A stretch of 64,000 bases of DNA from CAIJXB01 sp964439595 (GTDB lineage Bacteria; Chlamydiota; Chlamydiia; Chlamydiales; Rhabdochlamydiaceae): the NCBI GenBank assembly GCA_964439595.1, contig CAYTOK010000005.1:47236-111235 (forward strand), written 5' to 3'. The translations under genes were made by a program, and so were the position numbers. The notes below the pieces were generated by a model. The model ran no database searches and was not told the origin of the DNA. It saw only the letters and a program-made list of their open reading frames with translations. Shown here one piece after another: positions 16,804-23,923 of this stretch (position 1 is its first letter; the number at the start of each line of letters is the position of its first letter).

Positions 16804-18299
16804 TTCCCGTGTTGTATAAAAGCATTTATTTTGTTTTTTCTAGTAATAAGGAGATAGATAGACAAAATGCCCAAGATACTAATCATAACCCATCCCATAA
16901 AGTAAAAGCAGTCAGCTAGGGCTAGAGCTGTTGCTTGCTTTTGAAGAGCCTGCTCTAAAAGCTCGTTAGCGGAAGATCCTTCTATACCATAGGTTTTTGC
17001 TTCTAAGAAAAACTTTTTAGTGGTTTCTTGATCTAGGGTTAAAGTAGAGCCTAGTCTATCGTGATAGAAAATTTGCCTTCTATACCAAATTGTTGTGTAG
17101 AGAGAGACTCCTAAAGAAGCACATAGTAATCTACACGTTTGAAAAATAGAGCTAGCTTCCGATTGCTTTTCTTTAGGTATAGAATTTAAGCAAATAGATA
17201 GAAGAGGGAAGAAGAAAAAAGCAAGGCCAAAACCTGCTAAAATTCTAGCAATGGCTAATCTAAAAAAATCCACATCTACATTGAAGGTAGCAGAATAAAA
17301 GCAAGAAAGAGCAAAAGCTAAAATAGAAAATAATATAGGAATATAGGGTGGCATTTTAGAGCTCCACTTTATCATAAAGAGAAATAAAATACCGCCGGCA
17401 AAAACCATGGTAAGAAGTAAGACAGAAATCCATATCGGCGTATAATTAGCATCAAGGCGAAGCCAGAGGCTAAGCAAAATAATCATACCGAAATACGCAG
17501 CAAAAAGGGTTCCCATTAAAAATAAAGAAAGTGTAAAAGCGGGGATTTTAAAAAAGTGTAAATTTAAAAAAGGATTTTTTTGTCGCCATTCCCAAATACA
17601 AAAGAAACCAAAAGATACAGCAGAAAAAGCAAGTAGCGTGTTAATCAACGGGCTGCGGAACCAGTCAAGTTGTTGTCCTAAGCAAATAGCTGTCACAAAA
17701 GAGCCTATGGTTAGCAGATAAAAAAAGTAACCTATTTTATCAAAGGGCTCTTGAGGTGTTAGGGGTGGATCTTTTTCTTTTGATAAAGTTATTATACAAA
17801 AGATGATAAGGGGGATTTGCAAATAAAACACCCACCGCCAGTTGTAATCATAAGCCATCCACCCCCCAAGACAAGCTCCTATTACGGGGGTAAGGCTTGT
17901 TAAAAGAGCTAAGAAGGCAAACGAAACCTTTTGTCCTTCGGCTGTAAGTTTATGAGAAAGAATTTCTAGGGATAAGGGAAAAAATACACCAGAAGCAAAT
18001 CCTGATAGAAAATGGACAAGAACAAAAATAAAAAAGGTGGGGGAAGATCCTGACGTGAGCAAGGTGACTAGGAGAAAACATAAAAATGTAATCAGCGTTT
18101 TAATGGATCCAAATCGCTTGCTTAAAGAGCTTGCTAAGATAAAAGAGGAGGCGTTGCCAAGTCCAAAAAAAGTTACGTTATAAGAAGATATGTCAGAAGA
18201 TCCTCCAAGCTCGCCAACTATGTAGCTTCCCCCCATAATAGCGGAGGTGAAGTTAAATACAGCAAGGAAGATACAAAGGTAAAGAGCGGTAAGAACCAT
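16800..18299 (-). CDS. emrB: MFS drug efflux transporter, EmrB/DHA2 family
   Basis: This is an inner-membrane proton-driven exporter of the 14-helix DHA2 group. The 499 residues contain about 14 hydrophobic segments. The conserved loop motif GLGNASSFILASSLSKRFG lies after helix 2, and motif C-like LTPVIGACLGGWMAYDYNWR lies near residues 130-150, typical of EmrB/QacA. It is the last gene of a tripartite operon with a HlyD-type adaptor and a NodT-type outer membrane factor, its start lying 3 bases after the adaptor stop. Substrate unknown; host-derived toxic amphiphiles are plausible. Confidence 0.9.
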   Translation of the reverse strand: MVLTALYLCIFLAVFNFTSAIMGGSYIVGELGGSSDISSYNVTFFGLGNASSFILASSLSKRFGSIKTLITFLCFLLVTLLTSGSSPTFFIFVLVHFLSGFASGVFFPLSLEILSHKLTAEGQKVSFAFLALLTSLTPVIGACLGGWMAYDYNWRWVFYLQIPLIIFCIITLSKEKDPPLTPQEPFDKIGYFFYLLTIGSFVTAICLGQQLDWFRSPLINTLLAFSAVSFGFFCIWEWRQKNPFLNLHFFKIPAFTLSLFLMGTLFAAYFGMIILLSLWLRLDANYTPIWISVLLLTMVFAGGILFLFMIKWSSKMPPYIPILFSILAFALSCFYSATFNVDVDFFRLAIARILAGFGLAFFFFPLLSICLNSIPKEKQSEASSIFQTCRLLCASLGVSLYTTIWYRRQIFYHDRLGSTLTLDQETTKKFFLEAKTYGIEGSSANELLEQALQKQATALALADCFYFMGWVMISILGILSIYLLITRKNKINAFIQHGN

Positions 18300-18302
18300 G
18301 GG

Positions 18303-19472
18303 TCATTTCCAGATAAGCGGGCTATTTGCAAACTCACCTAAAAGAGGATCTATGTTTTTATCGATAATTTCTTGGATAAAGAGCATATCTCCTTGCTCTT
18401 CTTTTTGAAATATATCTGTTCTATAGGAGGGAGCCCCTTCTGAAGATTTAGGAACTAAAAGGCCTTCGCCTTGTAAATCTGTCGTCGCTTTCATAGAAAG
18501 TCCTATACGCAAGGGGTGTTTTATTAGGTCTTCTGGCTTTAGTGCAACGCGCACGGGAAGGCGTTGAACTATTTTAATCCAGTTACCCGATAAATTTTGC
18601 GGTGGAAGCAAGGAAAAGGCATTTCCCGCCCCTCCAGGAAGTCCTACAATTTCCCCTTCAAAAACAACATCCTCTCCATAAAGATCAGAAGTTATCTTTA
18701 CTTTTTGTCCTATTTTCATGCGCTTCATCTGCGTTTCTTTATAGTTAGCATTTACCCAAATTTGATCGAGGGGGATAATAGCTAAAAGCCCTTCTCCAGG
18801 AGGTGTCCACATGCCTACTTGGATGCTTCTTTGTGCAATAAGGCCTTCTGCCGGTGAGTAGATTTTACATCTATATAAATCAACAAAAGCTTGTCTTACA
18901 TCATCTTGCGCCTTAAGCACTTCAGGGTGAGTTTTAATAGAGGTTCCCTTTACAAAAGAAAGAGCTTGCTCTAAAAGGATTTCTGTTTTTTGCAGCAGAA
19001 AAAAAGAACTCCTAAGAGCGGCTTCTGCATGCTCAAAATCTTCAATGGATACGCCGCCTTCAGATACGACATATAATCTATGCTCATAATCTTGCGCAGC
19101 TTTAATATATTCTGCTTTTTTAGCTTGAATATCGGCTTTTATAGCAAAGACCGTATGAAATGCCTGGCACACTTCTCTTACTTTTAAGGCCAATATTTCT
19201 TTGGCCGATTCAAGGGCTATTTTGGCGTCAGTTTCGTCAAGCTCTACTAGGAGGTCTCCTTTTTTTACTAAAAAAGTGTCATCGGTAAGAATATTTGTCA
19301 CGAACCCTGGTCTTAATGGAGTCAAAATAATCTGATTTCCTTGGACATAAGCATCGTCTGTATAGGCTTTATCTTTCCAAACAAAAAACCAGTATCCTAA
19401 AGCAGCCAAGGAAAGAACTCCCACAAATATAGCATATTTTATATAAAGGCTTTTACTGTTCGGATTATTCAT
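18303..19472 (-). CDS. emrA: Membrane fusion protein, EmrA/HlyD family
   Basis: This is the periplasmic adaptor that joins the MFS pump to an outer membrane channel. A single N-terminal membrane anchor (YAIFVGVLSLAALGYWFFVW) is followed by the lipoyl-type half motif KAYTDDAYVQGNQIILTPLR, which is diagnostic of the EmrA group. A helical hairpin (about residues 80-185) and the second lipoyl half with AEGLIAQRSIQVG follow, then beta-barrel sequence. The last 55 residues are an extension I do not recognise. The start overlaps the outer-membrane gene by 8 bases. Confidence 0.9.
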   Translation of the reverse strand: MNNPNSKSLYIKYAIFVGVLSLAALGYWFFVWKDKAYTDDAYVQGNQIILTPLRPGFVTNILTDDTFLVKKGDLLVELDETDAKIALESAKEILALKVREVCQAFHTVFAIKADIQAKKAEYIKAAQDYEHRLYVVSEGGVSIEDFEHAEAALRSSFFLLQKTEILLEQALSFVKGTSIKTHPEVLKAQDDVRQAFVDLYRCKIYSPAEGLIAQRSIQVGMWTPPGEGLLAIIPLDQIWVNANYKETQMKRMKIGQKVKITSDLYGEDVVFEGEIVGLPGGAGNAFSLLPPQNLSGNWIKIVQRLPVRVALKPEDLIKHPLRIGLSMKATTDLQGEGLLVPKSSEGAPSYRTDIFQKEEQGDMLFIQEIIDKNIDPLLGEFANSPLIWK

Positions 19473-20916
19473 GATCTCTCAAGTAAAAAGGTTCATGATA
19501 TCCTCCGCCAAGAGCTTTTAAGAGCTTAACGGTAAAAAGATACTGATTGTATAAAATATTTAAATTTTTTATTTCCTCAAGGAGGACCTCTTCTTGGAAG
19601 ATAAGCGCAGAAAATTCGGAATCAAGCCCTCCTCTTTGTCTTAATAGGGTTAAAGTAAGCCTATCTTGGATGTCTTGCAAAGCCTTTTCTTGCATCTTTT
19701 TTTGCTTATAGGCTGTTTCTACATGCACAAGAAGGTCCGCAACTTCTTGCGCGCTAAGTAATACCAGCTCATTATACGTGTAGACAGCCTCGTCAAAGAG
19801 CGCTTTTTTAGCTCTAAGGTTCGCTCGAATAGAGCCTGCTGTAAAAATAGGTAAGCTTAAAGCTGGGTTAACGCCTGTTGTTTGAGAGGTTGCTCTAAAT
19901 ATATTAGGAAAAGAAATGCTAGCAAGTCCTGCAAGGGCTGCTAGGTTAATGCTTGGAAAGAAATCTGCTTTAGCTGCACCTACTTCAGCGGCTAAAGATT
20001 CCACTCTCCAAATTTGCGCCATAAGATCAGGCCTTCGAGATAAAAGCTCTAAAGAAAGATTAGAGGGGATAGCTAGGGGATTTAAGGGCTCTTCTTGAAG
20101 GTTTGTTATAGCAAAGTCTTCATCAGGGCTTCTTCCTACAAGGATGTTAATAAGATGTTTTTGTGTGCTTATTTCATCTTCTATCGCAATAAGAGCCTGT
20201 CTTGCTTTTTGAAGGTCCGCATCATCTTGCAGGGGAGGAAGATTAGAAGAAAGAGCACTTTTTACTAGGCTTTTTTGCAGGTCTAGCTTTTCTTGCTTAA
20301 TTTGGCAAAGGGATGCTTGTAGATCTCTTATTTTATAATTAGTAGATAAAGCGAAGTAGCTTTGGGCTAAAGAAGAGGCTAGTATAAGTTCACTTTGAGC
20401 TAGCTCAGCTTCATCTGCTTTGACAAGTCCTATAGAGGCGCGAAATAAATTTCTATTTTTGCTCCAAAAGTCAAATTCATATTGAAAAGCTAGAGATAGG
20501 TCTACTTCATAGCCATTTAAGCTAAGTTCCGGATTTAGAAGATGGGTAAAGCTTCTTTTACTAAGATGTCTCCAATTATCATTAGCATTAAAAAATAAAG
20601 AAGGGAAAAGTCCTGCCCGAGTTACCTTAGCTTGTTGTTTTGCAGCTTCAATACGACTATTTACAGCTTGCAAAGAAGGATTGGTCTTTAAAGCTAGCTC
20701 TATTAGCTGATTTAAAGCAGGGGATTGAAACTCTTCCCACCAAGCAGATTTAGGCCAGTCTCCTTTCACAAATGCATCGGAGAGAAGGCTTTCTTCTCTG
20801 CTTTTGTCTATACTTACAGCTGAAGTGATATTTTGTATTTTTTCTTCTCTACTCATAGAAAGACACCCAGGTAAAAGTAGTAGCAAAAGAAAAGTTAATT
20901 GTTTTTTAAAAAACAT
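19465..20916 (-). CDS. Outer membrane efflux lipoprotein, NodT/OprM family
   Basis: This is a TolC-like channel subunit that forms the exit duct of the tripartite pump. I start at the ATG ending at 20916, which gives a lipoprotein signal LLLLLLPGC with a lipobox cysteine; a TTG 12 bases further upstream is possible. The sequence contains NPSLQAVNSRIEAAKQQAKV and the second-repeat equivalent ELLSRRPDLMAQIWRVESLA, the classic NodT/OprM repeat segments. It is the first gene of the efflux operon. Its 5' end was copied into the adjacent tandem duplication (see 21586-21765). Confidence 0.9.
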   Translation of the reverse strand: MFFKKQLTFLLLLLLPGCLSMSREEKIQNITSAVSIDKSREESLLSDAFVKGDWPKSAWWEEFQSPALNQLIELALKTNPSLQAVNSRIEAAKQQAKVTRAGLFPSLFFNANDNWRHLSKRSFTHLLNPELSLNGYEVDLSLAFQYEFDFWSKNRNLFRASIGLVKADEAELAQSELILASSLAQSYFALSTNYKIRDLQASLCQIKQEKLDLQKSLVKSALSSNLPPLQDDADLQKARQALIAIEDEISTQKHLINILVGRSPDEDFAITNLQEEPLNPLAIPSNLSLELLSRRPDLMAQIWRVESLAAEVGAAKADFFPSINLAALAGLASISFPNIFRATSQTTGVNPALSLPIFTAGSIRANLRAKKALFDEAVYTYNELVLLSAQEVADLLVHVETAYKQKKMQEKALQDIQDRLTLTLLRQRGGLDSEFSALIFQEEVLLEEIKNLNILYNQYLFTVKLLKALGGGYHEPFYLRDHE

Positions 20917-21002
20917 CCAAAAATCCAAATAATTACTATATACACTTCTTGGTAATGAAAATAGTATATATTGTAAATATTTTTTTTATTCATTCTTAAA
21001 TA

Positions 21003-21031
21003 TTGACTATTTATCTTTTCTAAGTTAAAAT
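21003..21031 (+). promoter_or_regulatory. Sigma-70-like promoter, copy 1
   Basis: TTGACT at 21003-21008 and TAAAAT at 21026-21031 are separated by exactly 17 bases, a good housekeeping-type promoter for the gene starting at 21067. The same pair is retained in the duplicated copy. Confidence 0.65.
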
Positions 21032-21066
21032 ATTGTTTTATTTTAATTAAATTAATGGAGATAAAA

Positions 21067-21531
21067 ATGAGTTCAATAGTAAAATATACGCCAGGAATAA
21101 TTAGGGATACACATGCTTATTTCACAAAGGAAGATCCTAACGGAGATATAAAGCGAAACTTTATTTCACGAGTTGAACGCGCCGCTTTGGTTGGATTAAC
21201 AGCAGGTTCTGCGTATTTAGCCTCGTTTGCGGTTGGACCAACTACTGCAATAAAACTATGTTTTTTTATTTTGCCAGTTCTATCTCGTTCATCTGCTATA
21301 ATGGGAGTTGGAGTTCTTTGTGGATTCATGGCAGTAATTGCAGTTGTTAATGCTGTGGGAACCGCTTCTTTAGCTTCTTTGGGAGTGTGTTTATTAGGTC
21401 TTTGCGCGGCTACTGCTAGTTTTTTTCTGGAAGATGAGTTTGATAGTGAGGGGGACTCTGGTCTAATTAACTTTTTCAATGTTACGAACCCGTTTACGGG
21501 AAGGGCTGCATTTCAAAGAGTAAGGGTATAA
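21067..21531 (+). CDS. Small Inc-like membrane protein, tandem copy 1
   Basis: This is a 154-aa protein of no recognised family. I start at 21067, where GGAG lies 6 bases upstream; an in-frame ATG at 21055 is also possible. A polar N-terminus (SSIVKYTPGIIRDTHAYF) precedes three to four hydrophobic segments between residues 38 and 120. The C-terminus (LINFFNVTNPFTGRAAFQRV) is polar. Small proteins with paired hydrophobic segments are typical of chlamydial inclusion membrane (Inc) proteins, but the assignment is inferred from layout only. The second copy lies 849 bases downstream with nearly identical ends and a different middle. Confidence 0.8.
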   Translation: MSSIVKYTPGIIRDTHAYFTKEDPNGDIKRNFISRVERAALVGLTAGSAYLASFAVGPTTAIKLCFFILPVLSRSSAIMGVGVLCGFMAVIAVVNAVGTASLASLGVCLLGLCAATASFFLEDEFDSEGDSGLINFFNVTNPFTGRAAFQRVRV

Positions 21532-21533
21532 GT

Positions 21534-21578
21534 AAAGGGCTCTTTATCTGGTAAAAAAGAGCCCTTTTGTTTTTTTTA
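21534..21578 (+). terminator. Rho-independent terminator, copy 1
   Basis: A perfect 12-base-pair stem (AAAGGGCTCTTT / AAAGAGCCCTTT) is followed by GTTTTTTTT, three bases after the stop of copy 1. Confidence 0.88.
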
Positions 21579-21585
21579 AGCAGTC

Positions 21586-21765
21586 CCCACCAAGCAGATT
21601 TAGCCTGGTCTCCTTTCATAAATGCATCAGAGAGCAGGCTTTCTTCTTTGCTTTTGTCTATATTTATAGTTGAAGTGATATTTTGTGTTTTTCTTCTCTA
21701 CTCATAGAAAAACACCCTGGTAAAACTAGTAGCAAAAGAAAAGTTAATTGTTTTTTAAAAAACAT
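21586..21765 (-). pseudogene. Duplicated 5' fragment of the NodT-family gene
   Basis: This stretch repeats the first 60 codons of the outer membrane efflux gene, including the signal peptide region, then stops at the duplication junction. A one-base deletion in a T run near 21690 breaks the frame relative to the parent, and several substitutions are present. It has no downstream coding part, so it is a dead by-product of the tandem duplication. Confidence 0.88.
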
Positions 21766-21851
21766 CCAAAAATCCAAATAATTACTATATACACTTCTTG
21801 GTAATGAAAATAGTATATATTGTAAATATTTTTTTTATTCATTCTTAAATA

Positions 21852-21880
21852 TTGACTATTTATCTTTTCTAAGTTAAAAT
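21852..21880 (+). promoter_or_regulatory. Sigma-70-like promoter, copy 2
   Basis: TTGACT (21852-21857), a 17-base spacer and TAAAAT (21875-21880): the same promoter as in copy 1, carried by the duplication. Confidence 0.65.
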
Positions 21881-21915
21881 ATTGTTTTATTTTAATTAAA
21901 TTAATGGAGATAAAA

Positions 21916-22380
21916 ATGAGTTCAATAGTAAAATATACGCCAGGAATAATTAGGGATACACATGCTTATTTCACAAAGGAAGATCCTAACGGAGATATAA
22001 AGCGAAACCTTATTTCACGAGTTGAACGTGCCGCTTTGATTGGATTAACAGTAGGTTCTGCGTATTTAGCCTCGTTTGCGATTGGACCAATTGTTGCGAC
22101 AAAAATATTATGTATTAGCCTGCTGGTTTTATCTCCTCAATCTTTTATGATGATGGGTGGGGCTTTTTTGGGATTCGCAACAGTAGCTGCAGTTGCTAAT
22201 GGTGTGGGAACTGCTTCTTTAGCCTCTTTTGGTGCGTGCTTAGTAGCCTTTGGGATGGCGGCTGCTAGTTTTTTTATGGAAGATCAGTTTGATAGAGAGA
22301 AGACCCCTGGTCTAATTAACTTTTTCAATGTTACGAACCCGTTTACGGGAAGGGCTGCATTTCAAAGAGTAAAAGTATAA
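21916..22380 (+). CDS. Small Inc-like membrane protein, tandem copy 2
   Basis: This is the paralogue of the gene at 21067, with the same length, ribosome binding site and start context. The first 50 residues and the last 22 are nearly identical to copy 1, whereas residues 55-115, the hydrophobic core, differ at about half of positions (for example KILCISLLVLSPQSFMMMGG here against KLCFFILPVLSRSSAIMGVG in copy 1). Both frames are intact, so both are probably expressed. The function is unknown; an inclusion-membrane role is inferred from the hydrophobic layout. Confidence 0.8.
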   Translation: MSSIVKYTPGIIRDTHAYFTKEDPNGDIKRNLISRVERAALIGLTVGSAYLASFAIGPIVATKILCISLLVLSPQSFMMMGGAFLGFATVAAVANGVGTASLASFGACLVAFGMAAASFFMEDQFDREKTPGLINFFNVTNPFTGRAAFQRVKV

Positions 22381-22382
22381 GT

Positions 22383-22425
22383 AAAAGGCTCTTTATTTGA
22401 TAAAAAAGAGCCTTTTGTTTTTTTA
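22383..22425 (+). terminator. Rho-independent terminator, copy 2
   Basis: The stem AAAAGGCTCTTT / AAAGAGCCTTTT with a T tail is the duplicated form of the terminator at 21534. A G-to-A change in one arm is matched by C-to-T in the other, so pairing is preserved. Confidence 0.85.
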
Positions 22426-23052
22426 AGCAGTTACTTCAGGATTGATAGCTAGAAGCTCCATCTCAAAAAGAAGAGTCGTATTAGGACCAATCTCTCTTCC
22501 CATACCATGTTCTCCATAAGCCAAATAATGAGGAATGAAAATTTGCCATTTTTCTCCTTGCTTCATGAGTTGTAATGCTTCTGACCAGCCGGGGATTACG
22601 CGATTTACAGGAAATAGAACAGGCTCTTCACGTTGATAAGAGCTATCAAAAATTTGACCGTTAATAAAAGTTCCTTTGTAATGAACACTTACAGTATCAA
22701 AAAGGGTGGGGCTTTTTCCTTCTGATTTGACTAATATTTTATACTGTAAGCCGCTTGGTAAAGAAGTCACATCGTCTTTTTGTTTATTGAAGTTAAGAAA
22801 CGCTTCCCCTTCTTTTTTATTTTTATCAGCAAGATCAGCTATGTATCTTTTTTGTTGTTCTTCAATTTGTATTTTAAGGTTAGATAAGACAGATCCAATT
22901 TCTTGCATAGAAAGCTTAGGAGTAGCTTCGGTAAAACCATCTGTTAACCCTTGCATTAAGAGGTCTTGCTCTATTTCAGCAAATTGCTGCCTTAAGTTTT
23001 TTCCTGTCTCTAGTCCAATACAATAACTAACTTTTTCTTTAGTGCTTTTCAT
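22423..23052 (-). CDS. FKBP-type peptidyl-prolyl isomerase (Mip/FklB-like)
   Basis: The enzyme catalyses cis-trans isomerisation of prolyl bonds. The N-terminal half (residues 1-95) is the helical FKBP_N dimerisation domain, with KVSYCIGLETGKNLRQQFAE. The C-terminal FKBP domain (about residues 105-205) has VSVHYKGTFINGQIFDSS, VIPGWSEALQLMKQGEKW and IPHYLAYGEHG, which form the active-site pocket. Unlike chlamydial Mip I see no signal peptide or lipobox, so it may act in the cytoplasm, as FklB does. Its last bases were copied into the tandem duplication next door. Confidence 0.92.
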   Translation of the reverse strand: MKSTKEKVSYCIGLETGKNLRQQFAEIEQDLLMQGLTDGFTEATPKLSMQEIGSVLSNLKIQIEEQQKRYIADLADKNKKEGEAFLNFNKQKDDVTSLPSGLQYKILVKSEGKSPTLFDTVSVHYKGTFINGQIFDSSYQREEPVLFPVNRVIPGWSEALQLMKQGEKWQIFIPHYLAYGEHGMGREIGPNTTLLFEMELLAINPEVTA

Positions 23053-23199
23053 GAAAATCCTTTAAAAAATTAAAAATTCTGTAAGTCTATATATATAGAA
23101 ATAAGCAAATGCACTCAAGGCTTTTTTCTTGTAAATATTTATTTATGTACTGCTTGTTAATTCTATTTTTAGTTAAAGTTTTTTTTATTTCAATTAATA

Positions 23200-23228
23200 T
23201 TGAGTTCAATGTTTATTTTTGATACAAT
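23200..23228 (+). promoter_or_regulatory. Sigma-70-like promoter for the Inc-like gene
   Basis: TTGAGT (23200-23205), 17 bases, TACAAT (23223-23228). The start codon lies 35 bases downstream. Confidence 0.6.
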
Positions 23229-23262
23229 CGAGCTTTTCGAAATCAACTACTAATGAGAAAAT

Positions 23263-23910
23263 ATGAGTTTACTTTTAGTTGCTAATCCGGTTAGCCCGGT
23301 CGATATGCCTACATATGTAGAAAGAGAAGGCTCAATCCGAGCTCAGGCATTTTTTGAAAGTAATCCAAAAATAAAAGCTATTGCTGAGGTGATAGGTTAT
23401 TTAGGTTATTTTACGCTGGCTGTTAGATCTGCCGGATTTGTTTTTCTTGCTACTCCATTAGGAATTAGTGCCGGTCTTGTTTATGGATCTGCAGCCTATC
23501 TATCAAATAAAATTTGCAATTTAATTGTTAAGGGCAACTCTGTCGGTAAAAAAATAGTTTGTTTGACAGCCCGCGCTTACATAGCCCAATCAGCGCTCTC
23601 TTTAACTTTAGGCGTTAAGATTTCTTTTACGGCTAGCTTTTTCATTCCCGCTGCACCTGTTCTTGCAGGAATACTTGGAGCCGGCACGATTGTGTATTGG
23701 GCAGTTACCGCATTAGCTGTAGTATCCTTTGCTGGCATTGCTTTTGATTTTGAAAACGGTGTAGAAAGTTTTTTTAAGAATCTGGTAACTCGAGAAGAAT
23801 TTCCCATTGCGCGAGTAGAAGGAAACGCTTCGCAAGATGTAGCGGTGATAGGGGAAGGAGCCGTTGTGGAAGGACCTGTTCCAGTGATAGGGGAGGGTAT
23901 CGTTGGTTAG
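23263..23910 (+). CDS. Inc-like membrane protein, 215 aa
   Basis: No family match that I recognise. The polar N-terminus (about 40 residues) is followed by two hydrophobic lobes, about residues 42-85 and 105-160, each large enough for a membrane hairpin. The polar C-terminal tail (about residues 165-215) contains an approximate repeat, AVIGEGAVVEGP and PVIGEGIVG. A bilobed hydrophobic region with both ends polar is the layout of chlamydial Inc proteins, which are type III secreted into the inclusion membrane. Its own promoter and a position next to an Inc-like duplicated pair agree with that. It ends 13 bases from the convergent lptD gene. Confidence 0.78.
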   Translation: MSLLLVANPVSPVDMPTYVEREGSIRAQAFFESNPKIKAIAEVIGYLGYFTLAVRSAGFVFLATPLGISAGLVYGSAAYLSNKICNLIVKGNSVGKKIVCLTARAYIAQSALSLTLGVKISFTASFFIPAAPVLAGILGAGTIVYWAVTALAVVSFAGIAFDFENGVESFFKNLVTREEFPIARVEGNASQDVAVIGEGAVVEGPVPVIGEGIVG

Positions 23911-23923
23911 AGGCCTAGATTTC

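Larger units (their letters stand above)
20736..22431. repeat. 849-bp tandem duplication
   Basis: Two direct copies lie back to back: about 20736-21584 and 21586-22431. Each carries the 5' end of the NodT-like gene (minus strand), the intergenic region, a small membrane protein gene (plus strand), its terminator, and the last bases of the FKBP gene (AAGCAGT). At 21584 this FKBP tail is fused directly to the NodT fragment, which shows the junction. The intergenic parts are almost identical. Confidence 0.92.
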
